From Ischnura elegans (Eukaryota > Arthropoda > Insecta > Odonata > Coenagrionidae), in assembly GCF_921293095.1 (NCBI RefSeq), contig NC_060251.1:99558566-99622565 (forward strand): a DNA stretch of 64,000 bases. Direction: 5' to 3'. Positions 21,971 to 33,569 of the stretch are shown piece by piece (positions within the stretch are counted from its first letter, which is position 1; each line of letters opens with the position of its first letter). The notes under the pieces are model-generated. The model made no database searches. It saw only the letters and a program-made list of their open reading frames with translations, and had not been told where the DNA came from. A program made the position numbers and the translations under genes.

Positions 21971-24486
21971 GGGAAGTGCACTAGTGTTTCAAATGCACCA
22001 AACACATTTTTTAAATTAGAGTTCAGAATAATATAATGTCGTAAAACCACAGTTTAAATCCTAATAGTGATTACTTTATTCGAGATGACCGTCTGAAATA
22101 TGGAAAAATTCAAAGGCCGCGAAAACGGGTGTCCATGTTGAATATTGGCCGTGACGTCACAAGGCAGTAGCAGAAGGCAGCTTCTACACCGTTTAGTTCT
22201 ACCACTACTATTGCATAGAAAAATTTCAGAATTTGAGGGTATCCGTTTTTTGCTGTCATAAAATATCTTCAGAATATATATGTGGCTGCTTCTCTTTTGA
22301 GTAAACGACTTCATCATTGCGTAATATATTAATATTCATTTACGTGTCAACTTCAAGTTTGGAAAGAGTAGTACGAATAGCACATTGAATCTTTAATAAA
22401 TGCATGATGGCATTTATTTTTTCGCTGGGTATATTTTGACACAATGCCGTTTATCATGCCAAAACTTTTTTTGTAAGAACCGAGTCAAACTAATAAACCT
22501 ATTTCAGACGTTTGCTGCAAGACTTATTCGTTGCGTATGTATTCACGCCGGCCGGAACGTTCGCCCTTCGCAACTAGAATCATGGGATGTTAGCCTTATT
22601 TCCGAGTTGGCTGGTTGTTGCAATGGTTCGCTGTCTAGGATGGGTTCAAGAAAATATAATCTTGGTTGGGAGAAGGAAAATTCCAACGATTTATAAATGG
22701 TATACCAAACTTTGATGTATTTATGGTTACTGAATTTTTGAATAAGGAGGACAGGTTCAACGCTCCATAGAAATGCGAGACGTTAAGGCTAACAAGGGGA
22801 GACCGCGTACCTTGCTGCATCTTTTTCAATTAGGGCGTTAGTTAGGCTGTAATTTATTAATTTTCATGCGTTACTTTTTACAAGTTATATATATAAATCC
22901 AAAATGTCCATTACTTGCCAATGGGTCGGTTGGGGTAGTGGTAGCGTGCACGATTCAATGGATAGATCTCACCCGAAGGACCGTGGTTCAAGACTGAGTC
23001 ATGGCATTATTTTTTGTTGTCTTCATTGTGATCATACGGCATCAAGTTTATCATTAATTATAATTGCAGCAATCATTGACATGAGACAATTTTTTTATCA
23101 TCATTATGGCGTTTATGTATTTTAGCAGTGTCATTACAAACGCAGAGATACGATGACTACAAGGGTTGGTGTGCGCTAAAATGTTAATTTTTTCTTTGCT
23201 TATACTGACCAACTTCCACATTAAAAATGAAAACCACTCTTGCAAGAGCACATACCATTAAAGGCTCGCGGTAAGCAACAAAATGCGTACAGGCATAATT
23301 AATAAGAACACAAAGCGAATATAAAATGCCATATATCTCGAACACTTGTAATTCACATTACTCCAAAGGGAGTTTACTTACTCAGTACCTTGTACTCAGT
23401 ACCTACCAGTTTACCTCAGTAGCAGTGCTAAAAGAACCATTCTGAAATATAATTTCAACTAACAAATAGGATGAAATAAAAGTTGATAACCCTGGACCGG
23501 GCGCGCTGGCGTATAAAATACGTCAATCTTTGAAAACCAAGGATTTCGACATTGTACGTACATTCTGGGCTATAATGGTCTCGTGTATTCTTACAATGTA
23601 CTTTGACTGCCTATATTGCGAGTTTTCAAAGTTCGAGGTATTGTAGCTAATTTTTTGGATCAGCAAGATGAACCCGTCACCAGTGGAGTATAAATTACGC
23701 CGCGCGACCTGCCGTGTACCTTTATATCTGTATCACCTATAAATGTACTAATTTCAACAAATAAAGATTAACTTTAACAAAAATCGTTTGTTATCATATA
23801 TGCACATATCATGGGCAAAGTACGCATTTTGCCCGGTCGTGTAAAATAACAGTCGCGCCATAATTCTTTAACCAAACTACTTTCAGTTTATAAATTACGT
23901 AGGTCTACGCAGAAGATGCTATATTTTGACTCAACACACTTTCTGATGTGACTGAGGTACCTATTAAGTAAATTATTATAATATAAATATCAATTTGATC
24001 TTACAATACCTTCAAATGATCTTCAAAACAGAATATCATCGATAGGTAAGAGTCAGGAGCAGCCTTGAACCATTTATTCCGTATAGCTTGTGCTTAAGGC
24101 ACGGGAATGAATATCTTCTCCAGGCTTTTGTTTCGACGTCGAGATGAAATTTGGAACAAAAAATCATTTATAATTCTATTTTGAATTCATGTTTTCGGTA
24201 CTAGACGACATTTTTAGGAAGCAAACTCCACCGATTCCCGGAAACTCTCGCCGCGCTAAAGAAGGCGACGGAATTCAGCGATACTCCACTGGTGACTACT
24301 GCCTTGTGACGTCACATCTCAATCAAGATGGAGGCACTGTGTTTCAGCGCAACATGAAATTTTCCGACTTTCAAAACGTTTTAAAGTGCATACCCCAGAT
24401 GCAGAAAATAAAAGTTACTATACTAAAGTTTCTTTTTTAGGCTAAACTTTCAAATTCAGCAATAAAAAAAAATTAGTGCACTTCCC
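21971..24486. mobile_element. 2.5-kb inserted DNA element with TA duplication
   Basis: The ends are GGGAAGTGCACTA (21971) and TAGTGCACTTCCC (to 24486), flanked by TA on both sides (21969-21970 and 24487-24488). About 180 bp inside each end a conserved block GTGACGTCACAAGGCAGTAG recurs in inverse orientation (22152-22171 and 24298-24317), so there are longer diverged inverted arms. Copy B of repeat R1 at 27.4 kb shows the uninterrupted target. TA duplication suggests the Tc1/mariner or a related group. No transposase was recognised; small frames inside are unassigned. The interior carries a SINE at 22926 and an imperfect inverted repeat at about 23531-23635. Confidence 0.7.
22926..23000 (+). 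mobile_element. tRNA-derived SINE head
   Basis: A-box-like GGGGTAGTGGTAGCGTGCAC and B-box-like GTGGTTCAAGACTG are spaced about 50 nt apart, as in tRNA promoters. A T-rich run follows at 23009. The stems are too diverged for a working tRNA. It is inserted inside the 2.5-kb element 21971-24486. Confidence 0.5.
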
Positions 24487-24660
24487 TATTTATATTCCGA
24501 GTATAAGCGACATTTTTTAAAAAAGTCGCATTAATAATGTCACAATGATTGATCCTCTTTTTTGTTTAATTTTGGGTACTTATTTCCGTCGACGCTTTTT
24601 TCCTTGATATTAAATATTTATTACGCCAATGGTGTCGGAAAAATCAGTACATATTTTTCA
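24487..24660 (+). repeat. Dispersed repeat R1, copy A, right half
   Basis: From GAGTATAAGCGACATTTTTT to GCCAATGGTGTCGG this matches 27516-27665, the continuation of copy B. It completes the repeat begun at 21800 on the other side of the inserted element. Open frames here are A+T-rich and not credible as genes. Confidence 0.72.
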
Positions 24661-24664
24661 TTTT

Positions 24665-25200
24665 TTCGGCTGCTTTTTTTCCGAAGTGATTACTTAGACC
24701 TCTGGCTCCATATTTCATGGATGGATTCCATATTTGTATCTTCTGTTTTCGTCTTTTTAAATAATTTCATCGTATTGATTTTTATAATTTCATTATTGTT
24801 TTCCATTTCATAAAATAGTACATTCATTAAATGTCGAATGGTATATCTTTGCCATCAATTTTTAGTAATACCCATGAAGTCCAAATAAGTCGTAAAAATA
24901 AGTTATATAAATAACACCTCAGCTCACTGTAATGATTTCCGGGAAAATTTTTAATATTACCCATTCATATCTTTAAAATGTTTTAATAATATTGAAAATA
25001 CATTGAAATATCGCCGATTAGATAAGCGTCAAATAATTTGGAATTACCCACTCTTGCATTTTTTTAATTTAAAAAATTTCTGGACACTTAAAAATTTAAT
25101 ATTTTCTAAACGTCTTCCTCGAAATGATATTTTTGAGCTGAATGTTAACTTTTAGGTCTCCCCTTTGTTGGATTATGAGAATTTTTTTGTTATATTACCA
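24665..25200. other. No gene supported
   Basis: Very A+T-rich. An 83-codon hydrophobic + strand frame (24562-24813) is mostly Phe, Ile and Ser, as expected from T-rich DNA, and has no initiation or splice support. Confidence 0.35.
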
Positions 25201-25203
25201 CAG

Positions 25204-25362
25204 GTCAAGCTTGTGGACAACGACAGCGATTGCTTTTGGAGACAGCCGTTCAGGTCCATGAAATGGACACCTGAAGGTTACTGCACCGACAACTAGAGAC
25301 TTGAGGATTTTATCGTGAAGAAAGGAAGAATGAAGATAGGAAGAAAGAAGACACCTGAAGAT
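25204..25362 (+). other. Exon-like purine-rich segment, probable noncoding exon
   Basis: It is preceded by TTTTTTGTTATATTACCACAG (AG at 25202-25203). The sequence after it is balanced in composition and ends in GAAGAAAGGAAGAATGAAGA and GAAAGAAGACACCTGAAGAT. This is the same GAAGAATGAAGA theme as the modules at 18.5-20.4 kb, about 5 kb upstream on the same strand. The 3' edge is uncertain (a GTTGTT rather than a consensus donor follows), so it could be a terminal exon continuing to AATAAA at about 26200. No persuasive coding frame. Confidence 0.35.
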
Positions 25363-25609
25363 GGTTGTTTATTTTTGAATTTTTTGTTGCAATTATTGTA
25401 CAGGGTGTGTGTATATTTTTTATTATTGCATGTATTTTTTCCAGCTATAGTTAGGATTTGCGGCAGGAGAGTAGGAATTTTATATTGCGTCCTACCGTCG
25501 AGTAGAAATAACTCAGATTAGGTAGGTCTTCGTGTATCGTGGCCACGATTCCGTATTTAGGCGTTTAATTAATTCAGGCGTATAAAGTAGTAATTAGGTA
25601 GGCAGGGCT

Positions 25610-25705
25610 GTATGAATGGATGAATGTGATTTTATGAATGAGTGAATGGAATGTTTTTTTGAATGAGTGAATGGAATGTGATTTGATGAATGAGTGTGTG
25701 CTTGT
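25610..25705. repeat. Short tandem repeat (TGAATGAGTGAATGGAATGT)n
   Basis: Three to four irregular copies of TGAATGAGTGAATGGAATGT with interspersed GATTT. The - strand frame over it (25594-25806) is repetitive (HTHSSNHIPFTHSKKHSIHS) because of the repeat and is not a gene. Confidence 0.75.
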
Positions 25706-25909
25706 AGTAGTGGTACTAATGGTAGTGTTAGTAGCAATACTGACACTAACTGTCCTTTCCTTTCACTAAAAATCCCTCCCCACCCTCCCTCCCCCTCAAA
25801 ATCCAAACTGCTCCCTCTACGTGGGGAGGGGGATAAACAGAGGAAAGTCTATGCCAAACAATTATTGATTTTAATGAATAATTTATGTTATCTCATGCTT
25901 GAATTATAA

Positions 25910-27360
25910 CGTTGGACTTTCCTCTGGCTAAAGCAGTATGGTATCCAAGGGCAATTTCAAATTCTGTATTTGTTCTTTGTGCTTAGCATGTTTGAAGTGA
26001 TAGAATATTATCAAATTTTTGGCTCGTATAATTTTGTTCTGTTTATAATGTTTTCATTTTTTGTTATTTTTATTCTTTTGTTTGAAATATGCTTCATGGT
26101 GACATTACTGATTTATTTTTCATTCACTTTTTTATTATCTTAGTTGATTTTATCCACCATTTTTTGGTGTTGATTTTTTATATTTTCTCATTACTAAAAA
26201 TAAAGTACATTTAAAAACACAGTAATATTAAATATATTACCGTTTTTTTAAGGAATTAAAGTAATTTAAAATGTATTTACTGCGTTTTTTCATTTTCACT
26301 GCTCTTGATAATGTTGTGTTGTGTAATGGTATATTCTATAAAATTAAATATTAACTTATATTCCCATTTAAGCACATTTTTTGTAGAATACATTTTTGTT
26401 CCTCCTTTTTCGTTGATATTGGGGATTTTTTGTAAATTGCATGATTGAACAGTCTCTATGTGCTAAAATATGACAATAATTTTTCTATTGCCGTTGTACA
26501 TATGTATTAATTTTTGTAAGAATATGCTGAATTAGCTTGAATTATTAAAAATTTGAAGCACTGTGTGTTTTGAATCCCTTTTTTTGCTAGGCTTTTCTTC
26601 GATGCTGTTATTATGTGCCCACAGTCAGAGCTTGAAACCTGCCATCCATGTTAATGGTTTACGCTTAGAGTATCAATATTGTAAGTGTATGTGTATTTCA
26701 TTTACTTGTGATAAATTCATAGTTATGTGTTTACTCCTGGTTTTCAATGTAGTTACACTAGTAAACAGTAGAAATTAGAATATTGAGGACGTAATAATGT
26801 GGGTCCATATGTAAAATTTTGCACGGGTTTTGCTAGCTAAAATATTTCGAGATGTAAATACTTCTGAATAACTTGGTGAAAATGACACAACCGCAGTTCA
26901 AGGTCTTGAGAAAATGAAAAAGCTACTTTTAAAAGCAAAGAGAACTACCGTGGCCCTAATGAGGACACAGGGGTGGTAACCACCGATGTCAAAGGGATGG
27001 CATAAGTATGCTCAAGTCAACTTAATGATGTTGTCAACTTGTTATCGCCAGGGTTCATGCGTGTGGCAAATGTTTATGATGTTTATTTTGAACTACCTGG
27101 GCAGCCGAACTGACTTACCATAGCGTTTTTTTCTTGGAAAAGTTATTGTCGAGGTCTGCAGCGATCAATCACAGTTCACCACCAACGGCTATACGGAGGT
27201 CATTTGCCATTGACGCATGGGGTGGAGTATCTTGACAAGCAAGGTGTCAACCCTAGTCTTGGAAGTATGAGTCAATGAAGTAGTATGTGATTAATTTAGT
27301 GGAACTTCTCTTTCTTTGACCCCCTAAAACCTCTGATTTTCCAATGAATGTGATCTAAGG
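25910..27360. other. No gene supported
   Basis: Mainly T-rich DNA, with AATAAA at about 26200 that might end a + strand transcript from the exon-like array. From about 26940 to 27300 the composition is more balanced but no frame is open. The 71-codon + frame 26563-26778 has no recognisable domain. Confidence 0.35.
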
Positions 27361-27366
27361 ACAATA

Positions 27367-27676
27367 ATTTTCTCATTGTAATGTGCAGGTCGAGGTTTCC
27401 ATATTGTCCTTGCATATGGTAGGTAACTCAGCAACCATCATGCGCGATTGGAGACCCTACCTGAGGGAAACATGAGTTTGCGGTCATATTTTCTACGTTT
27501 CTGAAATTTTACGTGAATTTAATGAGTATAAGTGACATATTTAAAAAAAAGTCGCAACAATGATGTTACAATGATTGATACTCTTTTTTGTTTAATTTTG
27601 GGTACTTAATTTCCGGTAACGCGATTTTCCTTGCTATAAAGTATTTATTAAGTCAATGGTGTCGGGGAGACCAGTA
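27367..27676 (+). repeat. Dispersed repeat R1, copy B (uninterrupted)
   Basis: It matches copy A halves 21800-21970 and 24489-24660 joined together, with scattered substitutions and small indels. At CCAGTA (27671-27676), where copy A reads on as CAGTACATATTT, this copy is broken by a pogo-like terminus. Confidence 0.75.
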
Positions 27677-27790
27677 CAGTGCAACCTCGATAAAACGACA
27701 TCCCACGGTGCACCAATAAACACTCCCTATAGCAAATTGTCGCTTTACCGGAGGTGGAGCAAATAATAGCCAATATACCTGTTGCGAACA
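27677..27790. mobile_element. Pogo/Tigger-type terminus, one end only
   Basis: Directly after a TA (27675-27676) the sequence begins CAGTGCAACCTCGATAAAAC, the characteristic end of pogo/Tigger elements and their MITEs. The inward continuation (GTCGCTTTACCGGAGG at 27739) also fits the subterminal pattern. The opposite end was not found within the next few kilobases, so this is either a long internally rearranged element or a broken copy. Together with copy A of R1 it marks the insertion point exactly. Confidence 0.6.
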
Positions 27791-27794
27791 GTTG

Positions 27795-29395
27795 TACAGG
27801 AACAGCAAAGGTGCGGTGACAGATAAATTTCTATCCGATAAACGTAAGTATAAATCCAGATGAAAGGTGATTATTTTGCATCACTAAATTTCCTCACTCA
27901 AACATCGACTTACTATTCAATAAATTTATAAGCCCCGCACTGAATAAAAATCATGCAAAGCATTGTTTTGTCAATCATTTTGCCGATGCACAACTGACGA
28001 AGCAATTTTTTTATGCACTTAATTAGCGCATTTACATAATCATTCTATTAATTTTGTCATTTTCCGCTGCAAATTCAAAGATTAACTAATAAAACTGTAT
28101 CGCGGTTATTTAATGCCTCAAATGTTTCCATTGGTGTATGCTTATTGTCCCTGTACATTAAGCGGCAGTGAGGTGAAATAACGTATTGCATTTGCAAAAA
28201 ACCAGATGCAGTAAGATGTTTTATATCTTCACAATAATTTCGAGCATGTTAAAAACAATTACATGAGAGCATTAGGTAATGATAATGCCTCGTCATTTTG
28301 CATAGTTAATTTCTTGACTTATTGGTATCTCACGTATTGAATACTTTATCCCTTCGCCTCTTATGTACACATTTACTACTTTGACTTATTTCTCAGCTGG
28401 AGCGAATAGTATTAATTTTAGCTCATACTGTACATAATATAGACAAATTGGGCATTTTTTGGACTTTCTTTTATCATAAATCATATTGAATTAACTCACT
28501 TTTTATCCGTTTACGACCCATCACGTGCCCACCTCTTGAGCTATAACCGACGAAAAATCGATGGTGTCGGCACTTTGATGGAAAAGTTGATGACGTCACG
28601 AGCTATTACGGAGCGAGTACCCACCCCCAGTCACCCCAGAGGTTCATTGTTGCTTGTCCACTTGTGATTTTATGCAGCCAGTTTAACGTGTTTTTCCCTG
28701 CATTTTCCATTAGCCCTGCTGAAATATCGTCAATTCTTGATGTTTAACTAATCGCAAGCGACCTACTACCTCGTCAAATTCCAATCTTGAAATTGGGGCT
28801 CTCCAGTCATCTTTATCAAATTTATTTTCCTTTTGAATAGCATTTATTCTTATACTGTTTCCATTGCACAACTATTCCAGATGCTATTTTCATCTCTTCT
28901 CTTTGTCTTTGTTTTCAATCATTGGTCTTCCATTTTAAGCCTTTAGGTAACACATCTTACCTGCCTTTAATATGCAGTGGTTCCTCACTATACTGTAGGT
29001 GGTCTCAACTTTTGCAAGCAGAATAAATACGAAGAAAATAAATAAAACTATTATCCAAGAAATATGTAGGCTTTTGTACATAACATAAAGCACTGCTTTA
29101 AAGCTAGGGTTTGGCTATTATTTTAATGAAGTAACAAGATGGTCCTCTACTTGGAAATTATAACCTTGTCTCATCAGGTGCACATGAACTATTAAATTTA
29201 TCAGAGATATATAATGACATCACCAGCTCAAGAAATGTGGGCTGTACCTTGGCGTGTTTTTAATTTTAAATATAGTTTCGCTGAATGAGGAAGAATGTTT
29301 ATTGTTTTAATGTTTCTTACCACTTACATGAAACTTCTTGATGTAAGAGGTTAAGTGTGAGAGGTTCTTGTAAGGACTGGAGTGGCAAGCTTGAT
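27795..29395. other. No gene supported
   Basis: A+T-rich with a modest G+C rise at 28490-28650, including another TGACGTCA (28590-28597). No frame above 60 codons, no inverted repeats paired. It may be the body of the element whose end lies at 27677, but no transposase motif is visible. Confidence 0.35.
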
Positions 29396-29399
29396 AAAT

Positions 29400-29655
29400 G
29401 TAGTAGATGACTGGGTTCCATGTATGTATTTCAGATTATAAATTCGTTGTCTCTGTTGAAATTATTTTGTCTTTATATCTCTCGATGGCTTCACGGTTGA
29501 GTCTAGGTTTGACATATTCCTCCTTCGCGGCGATTCTAGTTTTATCAAAATCGATTGCGTGTCCTGTTGCTTCGCGTTCAGTTCAGCTACGGTGGACTTT
29601 GTTGAGTAACCCAGTTGAATGGCCAGTTGATGCTCTTCTAGTCAAGTTTTGACGA
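29400..29655 (-). mobile_element. Penelope-like element 3' fragment (second copy, diverged)
   Basis: On the - strand the reading LEEHQLAIQLGYSTKSTVAE followed by a degraded 'LIKLESPRRRNMSN' and 'KYIHGTQSSTTFIKL' corresponds to the region after the GIY-YIG endonuclease in Penelope-like elements. The + strand text AAAATCGATTGCGTGTCCTG parallels AAGTCGATCGCATGTCCGG in the element at 12.6-13.6 kb. Stops and a frameshift interrupt it. Only the end of the element is present. The 81-codon + frame here is a shadow. Confidence 0.6.
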
Positions 29656-29659
29656 CTAA

Positions 29660-30615
29660 AGATTTCATGTTCATTTATTACATTAGATGATCGATTATGC
29701 CATACTGCCATTAAAGTTCATGGTGCATTAGCGTATATTGATAATTCATTTTTGACCTTTGCAATAATTTCTTTAGTCATTGTTAAATAATTTTCCTTGA
29801 TGGCTTCATTTGGAGAGAGAGAGAGGTATGAGTGCACCCTTTTATTAAAGAGCTTCACTATTCAATAAACAGAAAATACCATAGATAGAGGAATTGTCGG
29901 AGCACCCTGGATTATGCCTTTTGGCCAAGTCCAAAAGAACAAAAACATTAGAAAACTAACCCCTCTCCTTTGCCATTTGAAATCACACCTTCCCCGGTTT
30001 GAGAAATCCTCCCCTGCTATGAACAACTAGCGTCTAACATCCCTTTGGGACTATACCCCATCACCATCCGCTAAACACAAAGTCCCCAAGACTGCCGTTA
30101 TCCCTTCCCATATTCCCACCCCACTTAATCTAGCCTACGACACTATATGCCATTATCAGACCGATAAAATTAATCATTTGAAACCATCAAAAGTGCAGAA
30201 TCTCTCAGTAGACAGCTAAAACAGCTGGGAACTTGAACTGCAATCAAAGTCTGCAAAAATTTCAGCGTAGCGTAGCGTAAGAGCTTCACTCATAATTTAG
30301 CCTGGCGACGTCTTATTTGCACCTTTCATGGAGTGTAGGAATATTTTGATCATCGATATTAGTTGATTGACTTTTTAAATGCGCCATCCAGGGGCGGTCT
30401 GATCAGAGGTCGCCAATCGGCGAGGGCCACGAGCTAAAGGAGCTCCCACAACGCTCGCATCTATCGTGAAGTGTATTTTTATAAGGAAAAGACAGATTAA
30501 TTGAGCCAAATATGTTTTTCACGATTATAAAATGCTACGTTTTCATTAGATGCTTTATTTACACCATACGAATTGTAAGAAGATGATATAATAGTATACA
30601 TATAAAGGAAATGTG
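29660..30615. other. No gene supported
   Basis: It contains a short GA-repeat (29813-29823) and a C-rich block at 29950-30130 without an open frame. Near 30389 the sequence CCAGGGGCGGTCTGATCAGA resembles a diverged hAT-MITE start, but no partner end was found. Confidence 0.35.
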
Positions 30616-30621
30616 TCAGAA

Positions 30622-30883
30622 CAGTGGCATAACTATGGGGGAAGAGGGGAATGTATCCCCCCCAAAGCATTTGAGGAATCGAAATATTATTTAGAAGTCT
30701 AGTCTGGATTTGATAAATAATAACTGCATACGATTACAGTTTAATTTTAAATCCTAAAATGATGTAAAATGAATTCTCAGGCATGTTATTTTTCAAAAAT
30801 TTTCCTTCACTCCCCGTCTATTGGAGGGTAGCCCCCACTAACCTCCCATAATCCCCCAAAGCATATTCCTAGCTAAGCCACTG
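30622..30883. mobile_element. hAT-type MITE (CAGTGGCGTAAC family), copy 1
   Basis: It starts CAGTGGCATAACTATGGGGG and ends TAGCTAAGCCACTG, giving short inverted ends CAGTGGC/GCCACTG. Flanking 8-mers TGTCAGAA and TGGCAGAA match at 7 of 8 bases, as expected for a hAT target duplication. The interior is A+T-rich between G-rich and C-rich subterminal tracts, without coding. Five or more relatives lie in this window. Confidence 0.78.
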
Positions 30884-31237
30884 TGGCAGAAGATGGAAGA
30901 TAATCTGATTCTTATTTTGGAAGGGTCATTCGAAAAGGTTATTTTAGAGGTTTTATTTTGATTTCATTGCAGTTTTAAAGAACAATTTCACTAAATAGAT
31001 AACATAGCCATAATACATTTTGAAATTTTACAAGCTGAGAAATTCTCACTTTTCATAGTATTTTATCTGATGAAATTGGTATTATTGTTAAGTTTTATAT
31101 AGTTTTTTTCTTTGTTTTAAAGAGCCATAATAGCGTTAAAATCCATTTACCGGCTTTGTTATCATTAAAATTATCCAGGAGAGGATTCCCGAATCATTTG
31201 CTAAGAAGAGTCCTACCATGTGCCGAGGGCCCCCGAA

Positions 31238-31499
31238 CAGTGGCGTAGCCAGGATGGGTTCCGGGGGGTCCAGACCCCACCCGAAATATAAAAAACACAA
31301 TTGTTGTCCTTCATAAAAGAAAACAAAATATAGGAAAATCAGGAATTTACAAAAATGTTAATTTAACAAATTAAGTTTTTTCGATTTTGAAAAATGTTAA
31401 TATTAGTTTAAAACCCATTACTTAGTGTCCGGTTTTTCAAAAATTTTCCCCCCTGGTTTCTCCTCCCCCCCCCGAATGAAATACCTGGCTACGCCACTG
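31238..31499. mobile_element. hAT-type MITE, copy 2
   Basis: It begins CAGTGGCGTAGCCAGGATGG and ends CCTGGCTACGCCACTG, near-perfect inverted ends of about 16 bp. The flanks read CCCCCGAA on the left and CCCCCGAG on the right (offset by one base), a plausible 7-8 bp duplication. No coding content. Confidence 0.8.
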
Positions 31500-31509
31500 C
31501 CCCCCGAGA

Positions 31510-32415
31510 CTTCAGACCGCTGTATTCACATGACGTTCCAGCTAGGTTTCATAACGTTGACAGCCATCAGAATCATTGCATAGCATTTCATTTGGGATTC
31601 GTATTTATATAGTTTGTTACTTATTACTTAGTTTCACTATAAATTATTTTTCTTTGACAATTTGGTCTGATATGAATGTTTTTATTTCCAAAAATTTTCC
31701 AGTCAAAAGTTTCTCTCTTTCATCAGTTGTTATCATTTAAGTTTCTCATTTCGTTATTTTACATTTTTCAATCTGAAAGATGTTTTTAAGAAATGGCTAT
31801 GATATTATTTAAAAAACCTTTTTGATATAAAGGGTTTTATAGTGATCTAATTGCTAGTACGCCAGATGTATAGTATTAGTGTCTAGTTATATTAAATCTA
31901 TATAAAAAGTCTAGGGTTTTGTGTTGGGTAGGTAGGTTTTGGTAACTCATTCAGTATGTCCGTGTTCAAACATGGGTCGTGATGGATATTTTCCCGTGAA
32001 AGATCGTTCCCCACTTGTAAGCTGTGTGCATCGAGCTGCAAGTACAGTGCTCTGCTGGTCATTTGGTTCGTTGAGATTTTTGGCCCTTGGCGGCTTTCCT
32101 TTAAAGCAGGATAAAGGCGGCGCTGGCTTTCTTTGCACTCTACCTTGCTCTCAAGGCTAAAGTGGCATTATCTGTCGGCCTCTTCTCTCAAACACAATAC
32201 GTGGTCAATAGGTCAAATCCGGGTGAATTCCTTACCGGCATCTCCTCATATAATCCTCGCAAGGTGGTTATCTGATGCGGTTATGAAATAGTAATGGACT
32301 TTACCCCCTAAATTGGTTGATAATATCATAATTTCATCAAAATTTGGGATAGATTATTATCTGACTGTAGGGAGTCCACAACTGTGGGTATTTGAGCGAA
32401 TTGGGTAGGCTGTGA
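31510..32415. other. No gene supported
   Basis: T-rich at first, then more balanced from 31930 to 32300, with overlapping frames of about 60-70 codons on both strands (31939-32160 and 31947-32138) and no recognisable motif. This could be the 5' part of the LINE that follows, because it is on the same side and of similar composition, but I cannot show that. Confidence 0.3.
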
Positions 32416-32425
32416 GTTCTATCTG

Positions 32426-33423
32426 GTGAGAGAATGCAAAACAATCTCGAGGCTGGGGGCCCAGATAGGCCAAACTCATTCAATAAATTCTTTACAGATT
32501 GCTTACCTCCTTCATCTACTCTCTCTAATAAAATTGATCGTCACGCCAATTCGTGACCATTGTCTATCTAACATTATCACAGATCCCAGAGAGGCATTTG
32601 AGTATCTCTGCAAAATCCCTCTCCATCGTGCCCCTGGTCCCGATGGTTTGAGCCCCAAACTAATTAGACACTGAGCCTCCTCCCTCCCTCCCTCTTCCGT
32701 TGAGCCTCCGTTCCACTGAACTGTTGCTTTTCCCTCGTCACCTTCATCTCCCAAACAAACATCATTCCCATACATAAAAATGGCCCTAAAGATGAAGTCT
32801 CAAACTACCGCCCAATATTGTTACTTCCAAAACTATCTTCAGTTTGTGAAAGGATTATTCTGAACAGGGTCTGCTACTTCACTTCTCCTTTTTTATCAAA
32901 TAATCAGCATGGTTTCCTTCCAGGACCCTCCTGCCTGACCAACGTAGCTCTTTTTCAGCATCATGCAGTCATTTCCATCTCCAATAAAGCTCAACTTGAC
33001 GCAATATTCTTAGATTTCTCGAAAGCCTTCGACTCTCTTGACCACTCTCTTCTCCTTCACAAACTCTCTCATCACTTTAACCTGCATGGAGATTCCTAAT
33101 TCTAGTAGACTCTTTCCTCAACAACAGACATCAGTGTGTAATACTTCCTGGCTGCTCATCCCAATGGTTACCCACAACATCCAGAGTACCTCAAGGAAGT
33201 GTTCTCGGACCATATTTATTTAATCTTTTCATTGACGATCTGGCCTCCCTCGTACATACCTCTCAAGCCCATACCCTTTTTTACGCAGATGACTGCAAAA
33301 TTTTTAAGCAAATGAACAATGTCGCAGACTGCCATAACCTACAATATGCATTGAGCAAGATTTCAGAGTGGTGCAACAATTGGAAACTCCGCCTTGGAGA
33401 GGAAAAACATTTCTCCAAATGAG
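32426..33423 (+). mobile_element. CR1/Jockey-type LINE reverse transcriptase, truncated
   Basis: RT blocks occur in order on the + strand: HRAPGPDGLSPKLIRH (about 32630-32670), IIPIHKNGPKDEVSNYRPI (about 32763-32815), NNQHGFLPGPSCLTN, AIFLDFSKAFDSLDHSLLL (33002-33058), VPQGSVLGPYLFNLFIDDL and the catalytic FYADD (33279-33293), then a thumb start ending near 33423. A stop after LIRH, a frameshift near 33095 and another near 33180 mean it is dead. The endonuclease upstream and the 3' end are missing. Motif style fits CR1 or Jockey; the clade is not settled. Confidence 0.87.
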
Positions 33424-33485
33424 TAATTAGTTTTAATTTAACATGCAATATCTGGTGGAGAAAAAATATTATATACAGTAGGTCA

Positions 33486-33560
33486 GAAAGCGTACTGGGT
33501 ACGCATGACGGCGGCATACGAAATTTAAAGGGCGCGTACTGGGTACGCATGACGGCGTTG
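33486..33560. repeat. Direct repeat of GCGTACTGGGTACGCATGAC
   Basis: Two copies of GCGTACTGGGTACGCATGAC followed by GGCG start at 33489 and 33534, 45 bp apart, with a TTTAAAGG between. The unit is itself partly palindromic (GTAC..GGGTAC). It sits just after the truncated LINE. Function unknown; it could be a transposon terminus. Confidence 0.6.
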
Positions 33561-33569
33561 AGGGGCTAA

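Noticed and set aside
23480..23880. piggyBac-like termini (CCCTGGACCGGGCG, GTATAAAATACGTC)
   Set aside because: No TTAA at the boundary and no convincing inverted partner; repeated TATAAA.TACG text alone is not enough.
31939..32160. 73-codon + frame and 63-codon - frame near 32.0 kb
   Set aside because: Mutually overlapping, no recognisable content; may be degraded 5' LINE sequence but this cannot be shown.
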